Assembly (NCBI RefSeq): GCF_017313785.1
Contig: NZ_JAFLNL010000012.1
Coordinates: 1-64,000, forward strand
Origin: Flagellimonas aurea
GTDB taxonomy: Bacteria; Bacteroidota; Bacteroidia; Flavobacteriales; Flavobacteriaceae
Length of the DNA: 64,000 bases
Direction: 5' to 3'
Shown here: positions 55,694-64,000 of the stretch, in pieces
How positions within the stretch are numbered: the first letter of the stretch is position 1
How the letters are laid out: each line of letters begins with the position of its first letter
Position numbers and translations under genes: made by a program
Notes under the pieces: model-generated
The model's input: only the letters and a program-made list of their open reading frames with translations
Databases searched by the model: none
What the model was told of the DNA's origin: nothing

Positions 55694-57832
55694 TTACTCC
55701 CACTTTATGATGACAAGCTCGCACCGTCTGTTCCATTCATGATCTTCCTCGCTACAGCTATCCTCGGGCTCACATATCACAATCGGACTTGTCTCCCCAT
55801 AACCTTTGGCAATTATCCTATGTTCGGCAATACCGCTTTTGACCAGAAAATCCTTGGCCACATCGGCACGTTTTTGCGATAGGTCCCTATTATATTCGGC
55901 ATTCCCGCGGATGTCGGTATGCGTTCCTATCTCAAGGACTATTCCAGGGTAGGCCTTCATGATCTCGATAACCTTGCCCAAACGCTCACGGGATTCCCTT
56001 CTGAGGTACCAAAGACTGTAATCAAAGTGGATTTCGGGAGTTTTAATAATGATACGGTCATTCTCTTTGACGATGGACTCTTCTCGTTCGATGGTCTCTT
56101 CAATGTCTTGTTGACGCTCCATATCCGCTTTTTTCCGGGCAATTGCTGCCTTTTCCTCCAATTCTTTTTCTTTCTGGATCCGTTCTTGTTCGGCCATTTT
56201 TTCTTCCCTCGCTTTTCGCTCCGCTTCGGCCTTTGCAGCTTTCTCGGCCTCTTCTTGCTTTTCCCGTAGGATCAAGGCATTCTGTCTTTCCCGCTCTTGA
56301 ACCGAAAATAGGGTTAAGGAACCATTGTTGACCGCATTCCGCTCTTTGTCCGTCCGGATTATCTTAAAATTGTCCTCGAAACCTTTCTTCTCGGCTTCGA
56401 TACGGTATTCGGTGGAGCATTCGGTCATAAACTCGAAGAAGGCGTTCTGGTCCGTGATCAAACTTTCAACAATATTTCCTTGGGCATCCAAAAGTCGGAT
56501 ATCGGCATGGGCCAAAGGCAATTTGGTGTTCTTATCGGTTAGTGTACCGGCGATGTACTGCCTACAACTCTCGATGAGCAAGGGTTTGGTTTCGGTAAAG
56601 GAATATATATCATCACTTCCTTTTCCTCCAGGACGGTTCGATGCAAAATACCCGGTTTTGCCACTACCCTCCAATGATAGGGAAAAATCGTCATAACCAC
56701 TGTTGACGGGAAGCCCCAGATTGTCTGGTTTTTCAAAAATACCGTCCCCCCTCTTTGCCAGAAAAATATCCAAGAGACCATAACCTGGGTGACCGTTCGA
56801 GGAAAAATAAAGATTACCGGCCTCATCCAAAAATGGAAATTGTTCTTTTTTGTCCGTATTGATATCCTCCCCCAGGTTGATCGGATTCCCGTAGGTCCCA
56901 TCGTTATGGATGGCCACCGAATATATATCGAACGATCCAAAGCCCCCATCACGATCAGAGGCAAAATAAAGTTGGGTCCCATCAGCATTAAGAGCAGGGT
57001 GTTCAGTGGAAAACCCATCCCCGTTAAAAGGAAGCTCCCTGATATGAGTCCATGACCCATCCACCCGTTCCGCGCTATAAATTTTGAGGTTTTTGATTTT
57101 TTCAGACTCGGTTCCCTTCCTACCGTTTCTGGTAAAATAGAGGGTTTTTCTATCCTTGGTAATGGCGAAGGTGCCCTCGTGTTTCCTTTTGGTATTAATG
57201 GTCTTGGAGAGATCGGTGCTAAGGCTATCACCCATATTCAGCCCGTCAAAAGGATGGACATAAATATCAAGATACTTCTGGTTGTTCCACCGGAACGTTT
57301 TTCCTGTGTGCTTCCTTGTGGCACTGTACACCAGCATCGAGTCCACTTTAACTGCACCAAATTCGGAAGTCGGGGTATTGATGTCCAGGTTGCTGATCGT
57401 GAACCGCTCCCCAATGGCCCTTACGTTTTCCAAATAGGTTATTTCCGTTTTTAATTGATCTACCTTGTCGGCTCCATAGTGTTGGGCATAAAAATCCAGC
57501 AACACTTGGTTTGCCCTATCATAGTCCCCAATGGCCTTTAATGATTGGTTCAGTTTAAAATAATAGCTTTCATCCATACGGGATCCATAATTGGAAGCCA
57601 AGTAGGTGTACCATCTTGCGGCAGCTTCCATATCAAAGGTACTGTAGTAGCAGTCCGCAAGATTTTTAATGAGTTCCGGGCTCTTATGGCGTTCCAACAA
57701 CTGCTCGTACAATGGAATGGCATCACTATAAAACGTTCTTTCAAAATACAGGTTGGCACGTTTAAGCCCGTCTTGTGCAAAAATACCTTGCGAGATACCC
57801 AAAACAAATATGATGAACAGTAGTTTTTTCAT
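55694..57832 (-). CDS. OmpA-family protein with PD40 beta-propeller, T9SS/gliding associated
   Basis: The 712-residue protein has a signal peptide, a TPR-like N-terminus (about residues 20-120), PD40/WD40-like propeller repeats (TEHPALNADGTQLYFASDRD, YFSSNGHPGYGLLDIF, GYFASNRPGGKGSDDIYSF), a carboxypeptidase-regulatory-like segment (about 420-480), a charged coiled coil (about 515-580) and a C-terminal OmpA peptidoglycan-binding domain (IHFDYSLWYLRRES, IGTHTDIRGNAEYN). The architecture matches PorE-like proteins that link T9SS parts to the cell wall. It starts 2 bp after the porP stop. Confidence 0.9.
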   Translation of the reverse strand: MKKLLFIIFVLGISQGIFAQDGLKRANLYFERTFYSDAIPLYEQLLERHKSPELIKNLADCYYSTFDMEAAARWYTYLASNYGSRMDESYYFKLNQSLKAIGDYDRANQVLLDFYAQHYGADKVDQLKTEITYLENVRAIGERFTISNLDINTPTSEFGAVKVDSMLVYSATRKHTGKTFRWNNQKYLDIYVHPFDGLNMGDSLSTDLSKTINTKRKHEGTFAITKDRKTLYFTRNGRKGTESEKIKNLKIYSAERVDGSWTHIRELPFNGDGFSTEHPALNADGTQLYFASDRDGGFGSFDIYSVAIHNDGTYGNPINLGEDINTDKKEQFPFLDEAGNLYFSSNGHPGYGLLDIFLAKRGDGIFEKPDNLGLPVNSGYDDFSLSLEGSGKTGYFASNRPGGKGSDDIYSFTETKPLLIESCRQYIAGTLTDKNTKLPLAHADIRLLDAQGNIVESLITDQNAFFEFMTECSTEYRIEAEKKGFEDNFKIIRTDKERNAVNNGSLTLFSVQERERQNALILREKQEEAEKAAKAEAERKAREEKMAEQERIQKEKELEEKAAIARKKADMERQQDIEETIEREESIVKENDRIIIKTPEIHFDYSLWYLRRESRERLGKVIEIMKAYPGIVLEIGTHTDIRGNAEYNRDLSQKRADVAKDFLVKSGIAEHRIIAKGYGETSPIVICEPEDSCSEEDHEWNRRCELVIIKWE

Positions 57833-57834
57833 GT

Positions 57835-58773
57835 CTAGTAAAATCTTGGGGATTTGTCGTACCCTTTTCCCAGCCCCAAAAGGTCCAGGTCAAAAAGAAC
57901 AAAGATTTCATGTGAACCGGAGCTATAGTTGCCAAGGTTGGAGAGGGTATGATCATAGGCATAACCGATACGCAGGGCCGGTAAAACCGATAGGTTGAAC
58001 ATGCCGCTCACGGCATCTTCCAAGCGATAGGAAAGACCTCCCTCGAACCGATCGTTGAACAACAGGTTCAAAGACACATCCACCGTAGGCAGTGTACCCT
58101 GTACCACTTTCGCCATTGCCGAAGGTTTTATCTTTAGATCGGGATTCAATTCATATACATAACCGGAGGTTAGAAAAACATGTATGGCCTCGGATCCGAT
58201 CCGATGGATACCATCCTTATTTTCAATATGTTTCGATGTCAATAGGTTCGGAGCGGAAATCCCTGCATAGAAATTGTCCCTGTGGTAAAAGGCCCCTATA
58301 CCCACATTGGGGAAAGTGTTGTTCAAATTTTCGTCAAAGGCAATATCCTCCTGAAATTCCGGAAGCACAAAACCATTGAAATTGGTTTCGAAGGTAGTGA
58401 TGCCCCCTTTAAGACCTAAGGACAGATTACTATTTTCATCCAATTTAAGGATATAGGCGAAATCCATATAAATGTTGTTTTCCTTGAGAACGCCGTCCCC
58501 AATATTATCGGTGATCAGTGATATGCCCATCTCTACTTTCCGGCTTAAGGGTGCATGTGCAAAAAAGGTCAGGGTCTTGGGTGCACCAACGGCATTTTTC
58601 CATTGTGATCGATAGAGCGAACCAAAATTCAACATACCAGGCTCATTGGTGGTATATGCAGGGTTTACAACGCTCATGTTGTACATATACTGTGTATACT
58701 GGGGGTCTTGTTGCCCCTTCGCCGCAGCATGGACCAATAGTAGAAGAATAAGATATGGTTGAATTTTTTTCAT
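57835..58773 (-). CDS. PorP/SprF family T9SS membrane protein, second copy
   Basis: The 312-residue protein has a signal peptide and the family opening QQDPQYTQYMYNMSVVNPAY, LYRSQWKNAVGAPKTL, and strands such as LSLGLKGGITTFETNFNG. It is a diverged paralogue of the protein at 35.8-36.7 kb. It lies between a type-B cargo gene (23 bp upstream) and the OmpA-family gene, the standard cargo/PorP/OmpA layout. Confidence 0.93.
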   Translation of the reverse strand: MKKIQPYLILLLLVHAAAKGQQDPQYTQYMYNMSVVNPAYTTNEPGMLNFGSLYRSQWKNAVGAPKTLTFFAHAPLSRKVEMGISLITDNIGDGVLKENNIYMDFAYILKLDENSNLSLGLKGGITTFETNFNGFVLPEFQEDIAFDENLNNTFPNVGIGAFYHRDNFYAGISAPNLLTSKHIENKDGIHRIGSEAIHVFLTSGYVYELNPDLKIKPSAMAKVVQGTLPTVDVSLNLLFNDRFEGGLSYRLEDAVSGMFNLSVLPALRIGYAYDHTLSNLGNYSSGSHEIFVLFDLDLLGLGKGYDKSPRFY

Positions 58774-58796
58774 GGTCTTTTTATATCGACAGATGG

Positions 58797-61673
58797 TTAT
58801 CGGTTGAGGTATAATCTGCCCTGGATAGGTCCATAACCTTCTTTATGGTAATCGATGATGTAGAAATAAACACCGTTCGGGGCCATCCCGGACCGGTTCC
58901 TGCCATCCCATGCGGGAGTACTTTTATCACCTTTGAAAAGAGTGGTGCCATAACGGTTTAGGATCTCCAAAGTGAAATTTGGAAAAATGACCTCGATATT
59001 GGGAACAAAAAAAGTGTCGTTGCGGCCATCCCCATTGGGCGAAAACCCATCGGGAACAAAGAAACCGTAATCTTCGGGATCGCAATGGGACAGGTCGACG
59101 GTCACCATGGCCCTTTCAGGGTTCGTGCAGCCGGTGTCGGGGTCGAAGCTTTCCGCAAAATAGACCATACCATCCACGAGCAAATCCGTATCGGCCAAAG
59201 GTGTTCCATTTTCCGGGGCATCATACCAAACAATGTTATATGGGGTGTCCTCTATCGCCCCTACTAGATTCGCCACCGTAGGATGTTCTAGCCCGCACAA
59301 TGCCAAGGTAGGATATTCCGCTATGGCAGGTTCAAGATGATAGATTGTTGGGACCACCTCTACCCGACCTACACCGTAGCACTGTCCATTGGAAGTGGCC
59401 GCAAAGTAGCTTTTATTGTCGATGAGCAATGTAGTACCCTCCATAGGGGTTCCCCCTAAAGCCGTTTCGAACCATACGATATCCCCCGTGCTGTTGACAC
59501 TGGTATTCAAATCGGTGATCATTGGATTTTCGGAACCGCAGAAGGTCGGGTTCATACCCATAACAGTAGGTGGTTCGAGATCGGACAGGGCCACAACGAC
59601 TTGAATCCGGTCGGAACCCTCACAATTGTTGTCGGGGTCCATACTTGATATGAAATAATCCTCGCCATCGACAAGTGGGGTGTCCAAAGGCAAAATATCC
59701 ATATCGGTCGCGGTCGCATAGAACAAGAGTTGGCCATTGGCCGACACCTCAATATCGGCCAACATGGGCGTGTTAGGGGCGAACATGCCAAGACAAAAGG
59801 TCTGTAATGCATCTGCCGTAGGGGTTTGGGGTATGCCTTCAACGGCAAAGTTTTCACTCAATTCAAAATCAAAGTCAATCCTGCACGGGGTCGTATCGTT
59901 CTGGGTACTACCGACCGTAACGGTATAGTTGCCTTGGGGCAGAGTCGCCAAGTCTATTTGGTAATCCGCCATACCTCCTGCAAAATTGATGGTATTGTCG
60001 ATCAGAACAGCATGGGTCTCCTGCGAAATCACTTCGTAGCTGACCACGTAGCCTCCATCGGCCAACAATGGGGCATCCACCATGACATCGATTCGGGTGG
60101 CATCGCATGAATTGTCCACGATAAGGTCAAGGTCAATGGCAGAAGGTATTGGGGTTATGGTGACCGTATCGGTAATAACACAATCCAATGTAAGTCCGCT
60201 GGCCACTTCAAAACCAATGGTGTGATTCCCGGTCTCACTGATCTGATCGGCCGGTAGGGTCAAGGCGGCGTTTCCGGAATCGAAAGCAACGGCGTTCATC
60301 GTGAACGTGTTGGTGGTTCCACTGGGCGCCAATATGGTATAGGTAACATCATAATCGCCATTGGTCCTATCGAAGGAGGCATCAAAAATATTCGTCAATG
60401 AAACCGTGATATCCTCACCTTCACAGGTATCGATCACATCGGCCATAGGGTCGCTAACGATAAAGCTTATGGGGTCTACCTGTATATCGGGGCAGACTTC
60501 CTCCCCTAATGAAGTAATGTTCAATACGGTGACCTCGTTCAAGTTGGTGAGGTCTGCATCGATATTAAAAGATCCGGTTCCGTCATTTCCAAGGACCAAG
60601 GTACTGGTACTTTCCCTTGTAATTCCCCCTGAGGTCAGTGCGTATGAGATGTCATATGTCCCACTTTGGATCAGGGTATCATCGTAATCCGCGATGTTGA
60701 CCGTGTATTCGGAGGATCCGTTACAATAATTGACGGCTTCCATGGTGGCCTGGAATGTCGGTAAAATTACGATGTTGACCGTTGTTCGCTCTACAGAACA
60801 TACGGCATGGGCCGGAAATACCGTATAGGTAAAGGAGAATGTGCCCATCGTGTTTTGGTCACGTATGGCCTGTACATCTATTTCATGATCGGTCAGATCT
60901 TCCAATTGATCGGTATTCGGCCCTTCGGACCAAGTGCCGTTCATATCCTCACCGGCCAGCAGACCATCCAGGTCAAAATTGGTCAGGCCCGAAAGATCAT
61001 CGGTGGTACAAACGATCAGGTCTGTCCCGACACCTGAGTTTGCCGGCCGCTGTACCTCCAATATCAACCGAACCTGTCGGCTGGGGCATGTATCCACTTC
61101 GGGCACGGTATGTGTAAATTCATAAACGCCGACACCGGCGGCTTGGGCATTGAAAATATTACCTGACAAATGGCCCGCGGCCGATGGGGTAACGGCTTCC
61201 CATAGCCCATTGAAATCTTGGATCTTACCTTGGGTATCGTCCCCAATAAAGCTATGTAGGTTTACCGCAGGATCGTCACCACAGGCATCGGCACTGCCAT
61301 CCACATTGTCCTCACCGGGATAACCCCCCAAATTGATAGTGACAACGGCCGATTCATTACAGTCAGGGTTGGTATAGGTAAACTCATGAACTCCCGAATT
61401 CTTGACCTCCCAAAGGTTAACAATGCCGTTCACCTGGTCCAATGCAAAAAAATTGGCAGGGTCGGTAGTAGACCAAGTCCCCCCAGGTGCTGGTGATCCA
61501 CCAAGGTTTGAGAACAAATCAAAATTTTGTGTGCCCGGGTCTTGGTCCTTGTTACAGACCGTAACCGTATTATCGGTTCCCGCACATTGCGCCGAAAGAT
61601 TATGGGAAAGCCCTAACAGACATGCAAACAGTATCCAAAACAAGATGGGCTTGGACATTTTTTTGAAGGTCAT
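58797..61673 (-). CDS. Large T9SS type-B secreted protein with Ig-like repeats
   Basis: The 958-residue protein has a signal peptide (ILFWILFACLLGLSHNLSAQ), a chain of beta-sandwich modules with paired Cys (for example VTVCNKDQDPGTQNFDLFSN and TFCLGMFAPNTPMLADIEV, a repeat often seen in flavobacterial surface proteins), and a C-terminal type-B sorting domain (PDGFSPNGDGRNDTFFVPN, NRYGTTLFKGDKSTPAWDG). It is the likely cargo of the PorP encoded next to it. The repeats suggest a surface adhesin or matrix protein; no enzymatic domain is visible. Confidence 0.9.
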   Translation of the reverse strand: MTFKKMSKPILFWILFACLLGLSHNLSAQCAGTDNTVTVCNKDQDPGTQNFDLFSNLGGSPAPGGTWSTTDPANFFALDQVNGIVNLWEVKNSGVHEFTYTNPDCNESAVVTINLGGYPGEDNVDGSADACGDDPAVNLHSFIGDDTQGKIQDFNGLWEAVTPSAAGHLSGNIFNAQAAGVGVYEFTHTVPEVDTCPSRQVRLILEVQRPANSGVGTDLIVCTTDDLSGLTNFDLDGLLAGEDMNGTWSEGPNTDQLEDLTDHEIDVQAIRDQNTMGTFSFTYTVFPAHAVCSVERTTVNIVILPTFQATMEAVNYCNGSSEYTVNIADYDDTLIQSGTYDISYALTSGGITRESTSTLVLGNDGTGSFNIDADLTNLNEVTVLNITSLGEEVCPDIQVDPISFIVSDPMADVIDTCEGEDITVSLTNIFDASFDRTNGDYDVTYTILAPSGTTNTFTMNAVAFDSGNAALTLPADQISETGNHTIGFEVASGLTLDCVITDTVTITPIPSAIDLDLIVDNSCDATRIDVMVDAPLLADGGYVVSYEVISQETHAVLIDNTINFAGGMADYQIDLATLPQGNYTVTVGSTQNDTTPCRIDFDFELSENFAVEGIPQTPTADALQTFCLGMFAPNTPMLADIEVSANGQLLFYATATDMDILPLDTPLVDGEDYFISSMDPDNNCEGSDRIQVVVALSDLEPPTVMGMNPTFCGSENPMITDLNTSVNSTGDIVWFETALGGTPMEGTTLLIDNKSYFAATSNGQCYGVGRVEVVPTIYHLEPAIAEYPTLALCGLEHPTVANLVGAIEDTPYNIVWYDAPENGTPLADTDLLVDGMVYFAESFDPDTGCTNPERAMVTVDLSHCDPEDYGFFVPDGFSPNGDGRNDTFFVPNIEVIFPNFTLEILNRYGTTLFKGDKSTPAWDGRNRSGMAPNGVYFYIIDYHKEGYGPIQGRLYLNR

Positions 61674-61766
61674 TTTAACTTTTTTGAAAACTGTGTCATC
61701 ATGATTTTTATGGTCTAAATGTAACTTAAATGGTGGCTTCGCTGAAAATTATGTTGTGAACGGCTT

Positions 61767-61774
61767 CAAATGTA
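61767..61774 (-). promoter_or_regulatory. Bacteroidota-type -7 element for the type-B cargo operon
   Basis: On the minus strand the site reads TACATTTG, matching TAnnTTTG, 93 bp before the ATG of the cargo gene. No matching -33 element was identified at ideal spacing. Confidence 0.38.
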
Positions 61775-62043
61775 GGGTAAATTTTACACAACACCCGGAT
61801 AACTTCTTTCAATACAAATACAGTAGAAGAGGAGGTTTGTCAAGAATTTTGGCCCTGTTGCCATTCGATTGAATCAATCCCATATTCAGGAACAAAAAAA
61901 TAGCGTAAAGTTTACCGAAATCATTTTTGTGCTTATAGATGATTCTTATATATGGGTATGTTCAATCCAGAAGATAAAACACACAGTAAATAACAAACTG
62001 TTTATATAGACCATTGTCTAAATCTTTATAAATATAAGGAGTC

Positions 62044-62277
62044 ATGAGCCTTTTCCTTGAATTACTCGGCTGGATCGGCTTCCTTTGTTATCTTTTTCCT
62101 ATTACAACCTTATCACGGGCAAATGGAATTCCCATCAACCTGTTTATCATTGGTATAAAATTGTGGGGGGCTCTTTGTGGCAAATGCAGCATTCTATGCT
62201 CCTTGGGCCGTACGCTTTATCAACCTGGCTCGGGTTTGAATGCCTGCTTTGGGCTGTATAGATTCATAAAGCACTAA
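62044..62277 (+). pseudogene. Frameshifted small membrane protein (CBU_0592/LAB-N-like)
   Basis: The start (LFLELLGWIGFLCYLFPITT) resembles small two-to-three-helix proteins of the CBU_0592/lipid-A-biosynthesis N-terminal type. After a run of six G near 62165 the family-like continuation GLFVANAAFYAPWAVRFINL is found in another frame and is soon stopped. So this is probably a decayed gene. The rest of the 61.68-62.5 kb interval shows no other gene. Confidence 0.4.
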
Positions 62278-62498
62278 AATGAATCATACAATATAGTTGC
62301 CCATCCCCTATAAATTCAGAGCACAGTTGAAGCGCAACACAATCTTCCATTATTTCTCCATCGTCAACTTGGATGGGTTTACACAAACCTAAACGACATT
62401 CAAATCGGTCCATCCAGCGGTAAACCCAAAGGTTTCCACACCATTATTTAGTCCTAAGTAAAATCTGACCAGTTATCTAGTTTTCATAAACCGATAAT

Positions 62499-63425
62499 TC
62501 AATCTTTTTGGTCAAGCAATTCTTGAAGTGCCTCGATTTGATTTTGCTGCCTTAACAATACGTCTTGTTGTTGAAACAAGTAAAGGGTCAGTTCTTCAAC
62601 TTTTTCAAGTAAAAGCTTGTCCATGTCCCCCAAGCTAAGCCCTTCGGCCCTGACCTCTTCCGCCGAAGGGACTTTAGGCAAGTGACCATGTTTTCTGATG
62701 TATTCTTTGAGTTCACTCAAGGATAATAGGTCATAGTAATCCAGAAATACATAATCCGGCCAACTGCCATTTAATTGAACCTGTACTTCTTCCGCAATCA
62801 ATTTACCATTGACCGCCATTTTAAAACCACTAGGAACCACTGTTGTCCCAATGGCAACCTCACCGGAATAGTGGGCAGTGCCATTGTCCTCATCCCATAT
62901 GGAACCATACGGAATATTAATAAATGTTATGGTAAAAACATCCGTGCCCTGGAGCGTGCCATTTAGAATATAATCCACCTCAAAGGTATATGTTCCCTTA
63001 ACAGGTTGCCATATTTCATAATCCCCGCTGATATCCACGAAGGCAGCATATGGGGCAACCCCTTCGCTTTGGGAATGTATAACCGACCCTTGATAACTTA
63101 CCTCAAAAACTACCTGGTCTACAGTATAGCTGTTCACAGCTTGTAGGTTCAAGCTCCCAATATCCGCCAAATTCCAGATCATACCATCATTGATTTGCAC
63201 CAATACCGTGTCCATTTCGGCATCAATGAGGTTGTATGTACCCTCGGTCATTTGACCAATTGACATCATGGGCAAACAAAATAGCCCGATATAAAATGTA
63301 ATTCTAAGTTCCCTGCCAGTTCCAAACACGAACCTGAAACCCTTGAACAACTTTAAGGAACAAGGTCGACATCCCCCGACTTTATGACTGTTACGATTCA
63401 TTATCAGTAGCTTTATATGAAACAT
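62499..63425 (-). CDS. Exported protein with C-terminal coiled coil, unknown function
   Basis: The 308-residue protein has a long basic N-terminus followed by a hydrophobic segment (LRITFYIGLFCLPMMSIGQ) that looks like a signal; a start at 63401 is also possible. A beta-sandwich region (about residues 65-170) resembles malectin- or Ig-like surface modules. The C-terminus (LKEYIRKHGHLPKVPSAEEV, then LLLEKVEELTLYLFQQQ) matches the tail of many Bacteroidota proteins related to tail-fibre/endosialidase-chaperone ends, finishing in a coiled coil that probably trimerises. The function is unknown. Confidence 0.7.
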   Translation of the reverse strand: MFHIKLLIMNRNSHKVGGCRPCSLKLFKGFRFVFGTGRELRITFYIGLFCLPMMSIGQMTEGTYNLIDAEMDTVLVQINDGMIWNLADIGSLNLQAVNSYTVDQVVFEVSYQGSVIHSQSEGVAPYAAFVDISGDYEIWQPVKGTYTFEVDYILNGTLQGTDVFTITFINIPYGSIWDEDNGTAHYSGEVAIGTTVVPSGFKMAVNGKLIAEEVQVQLNGSWPDYVFLDYYDLLSLSELKEYIRKHGHLPKVPSAEEVRAEGLSLGDMDKLLLEKVEELTLYLFQQQDVLLRQQNQIEALQELLDQKD

Positions 63426-63763
63426 TCATGATTTTGTAAGAAAATACATCTAAATATAAATGTTTTATCCTAAAGGTGTCCTGTTCTTCCCAGATTTTCG
63501 TTGAACAACGAAACATATGAAATATTAGGTATTGTAACATGGCCTGCAATGGTAGTAAAACATAATTTATACGGGTTCCCCAGTACAGATTAATTAACCA
63601 AAGGGCCATAACCTTAAATGGCTAAAGATTGTTCCATTACGACCAGTTCTACATCCCACCCCATTTTCTCCCGAACTTGAGATAATCACATAATGTTCTC
63701 TAAAACGAGTATTACCTCTGGTTGGGCTTGGAGTCTGACTATTGGGAAGACCAGCCATCCATT
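63426..63763. other. Intergenic, no gene seen
   Basis: These 338 bp are AT-rich and show no supported gene, RNA or strong repeat. They probably hold the control region of the 62.5-63.4 kb gene and the end of the partial gene at the right edge. Confidence 0.5.
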
Positions 63764-64000
63764 TTATTTGGCAATGACCTTACGGCTTCCGTCTCTTTTT
63801 AGGACAACGGAGTCCTTATATACTTTCATCACCTGAATACTTTCAACTGTCGTTTTTTCCCTTATCCTATGAAGTTTACCGTCAATTTTGATCAACGCCA
63901 TTTTTTCCGATCTGGAATCTGCTTGCAGGTATCCGTAATATTGCAATTTGGGCCATTGGGTCTTTGATGCTTTGGCCACCTTGGGAGCAGTGTTTTTTTG
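63764..64000 (-). CDS. C-terminal end of a gene cut by the window edge
   Basis: The minus-strand frame stays open to the last base of the window, so this is the 3' part of a longer gene. The visible residues (WPKLQYYGYLQADSRSEKMA, then LIKIDGKLHRIREKTTVESI, ending KRDGSRKVIAK) form a small beta-rich domain resembling the PilP/GspC-like domains of Bacteroidota pilus or secretion systems, but the match is weak and I do not assign a function. Confidence 0.6.
   Translation of the reverse strand, partial: QKNTAPKVAKASKTQWPKLQYYGYLQADSRSEKMALIKIDGKLHRIREKTTVESIQVMKVYKDSVVLKRDGSRKVIAK

Overview
The window is from a flavobacterium (phylum Bacteroidota, family Flavobacteriaceae, plausibly a marine genus near Muricauda/Flagellimonas; the genus is inference). 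Signs are a SusC/SusD pair run by a FecI/FecR switch, two type IX secretion (T9SS) type-B cargo/PorP pairs, TAnnTTTG-like -7 promoter elements, a DUF6952 protein and moderate-to-low GC.

Layout. 0-2.6 kb: a two-gene CBASS-type defence module (SLATT membrane protein plus CD-NTase) beside a yifB/comM-like gene that loses its C-terminal half where the module begins. 2.7-28 kb: mostly housekeeping genes: penicillin acylase, DsbD, TilS, PabB, FMN reductase, membrane acyltransferase, lipoamide dehydrogenase, Lrp regulator with a divergent PLP lyase and NhaC antiporter, a peroxide/thiol block (AhpC, thioredoxin, DUF6952, Tpx), DgkA, an FtsK-LolA-LptF/G-RibB operon, a DegT aminotransferase, a TauE/SafE exporter and a small beta-barrel protein. 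28.1-39.3 kb: an accessory region starting at tRNA-Ser(TGA), with a broken tyrosine integrase, a Crp-like regulator, a DUF4347 protein, a 1574-residue T9SS adhesin with 105-bp tandem repeats, its PorP partner, a 274-bp inverted-repeat element and a Fic protein. A near-identical 22-bp sequence occurs just after the tRNA and again at 39.3 kb.

39.4-46 kb: a poorly characterised envelope/secreted cluster on the minus strand (O-antigen-ligase-like protein, secreted protein, lipoprotein ending Cys-Gly-Cys-Gly-Phe, small Cys-rich peptide, lipocalin-like lipoprotein) around a plus-strand transglutaminase-like lipoprotein. Three of these genes carry single-base frameshifts, two of them at runs of exactly nine A/T. 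46.2-54.8 kb: sigma factor, FecR anti-sigma factor, STN-containing SusC, SusD and two glycerophosphodiesterases, which reads as one nutrient-uptake locus. 55.2-61.7 kb: a DUF6252 pseudogene, then a minus-strand type-B cargo/PorP/OmpA operon. The last 2 kb hold a decayed small membrane gene, a coiled-coil exported protein and a gene cut by the window edge.

The candidates for under-described biology are the frameshifted envelope cluster at 39.4-46 kb, the inverted-repeat element plus operator-like repeats before the Fic gene, and the glycerophosphodiester SusCD locus.
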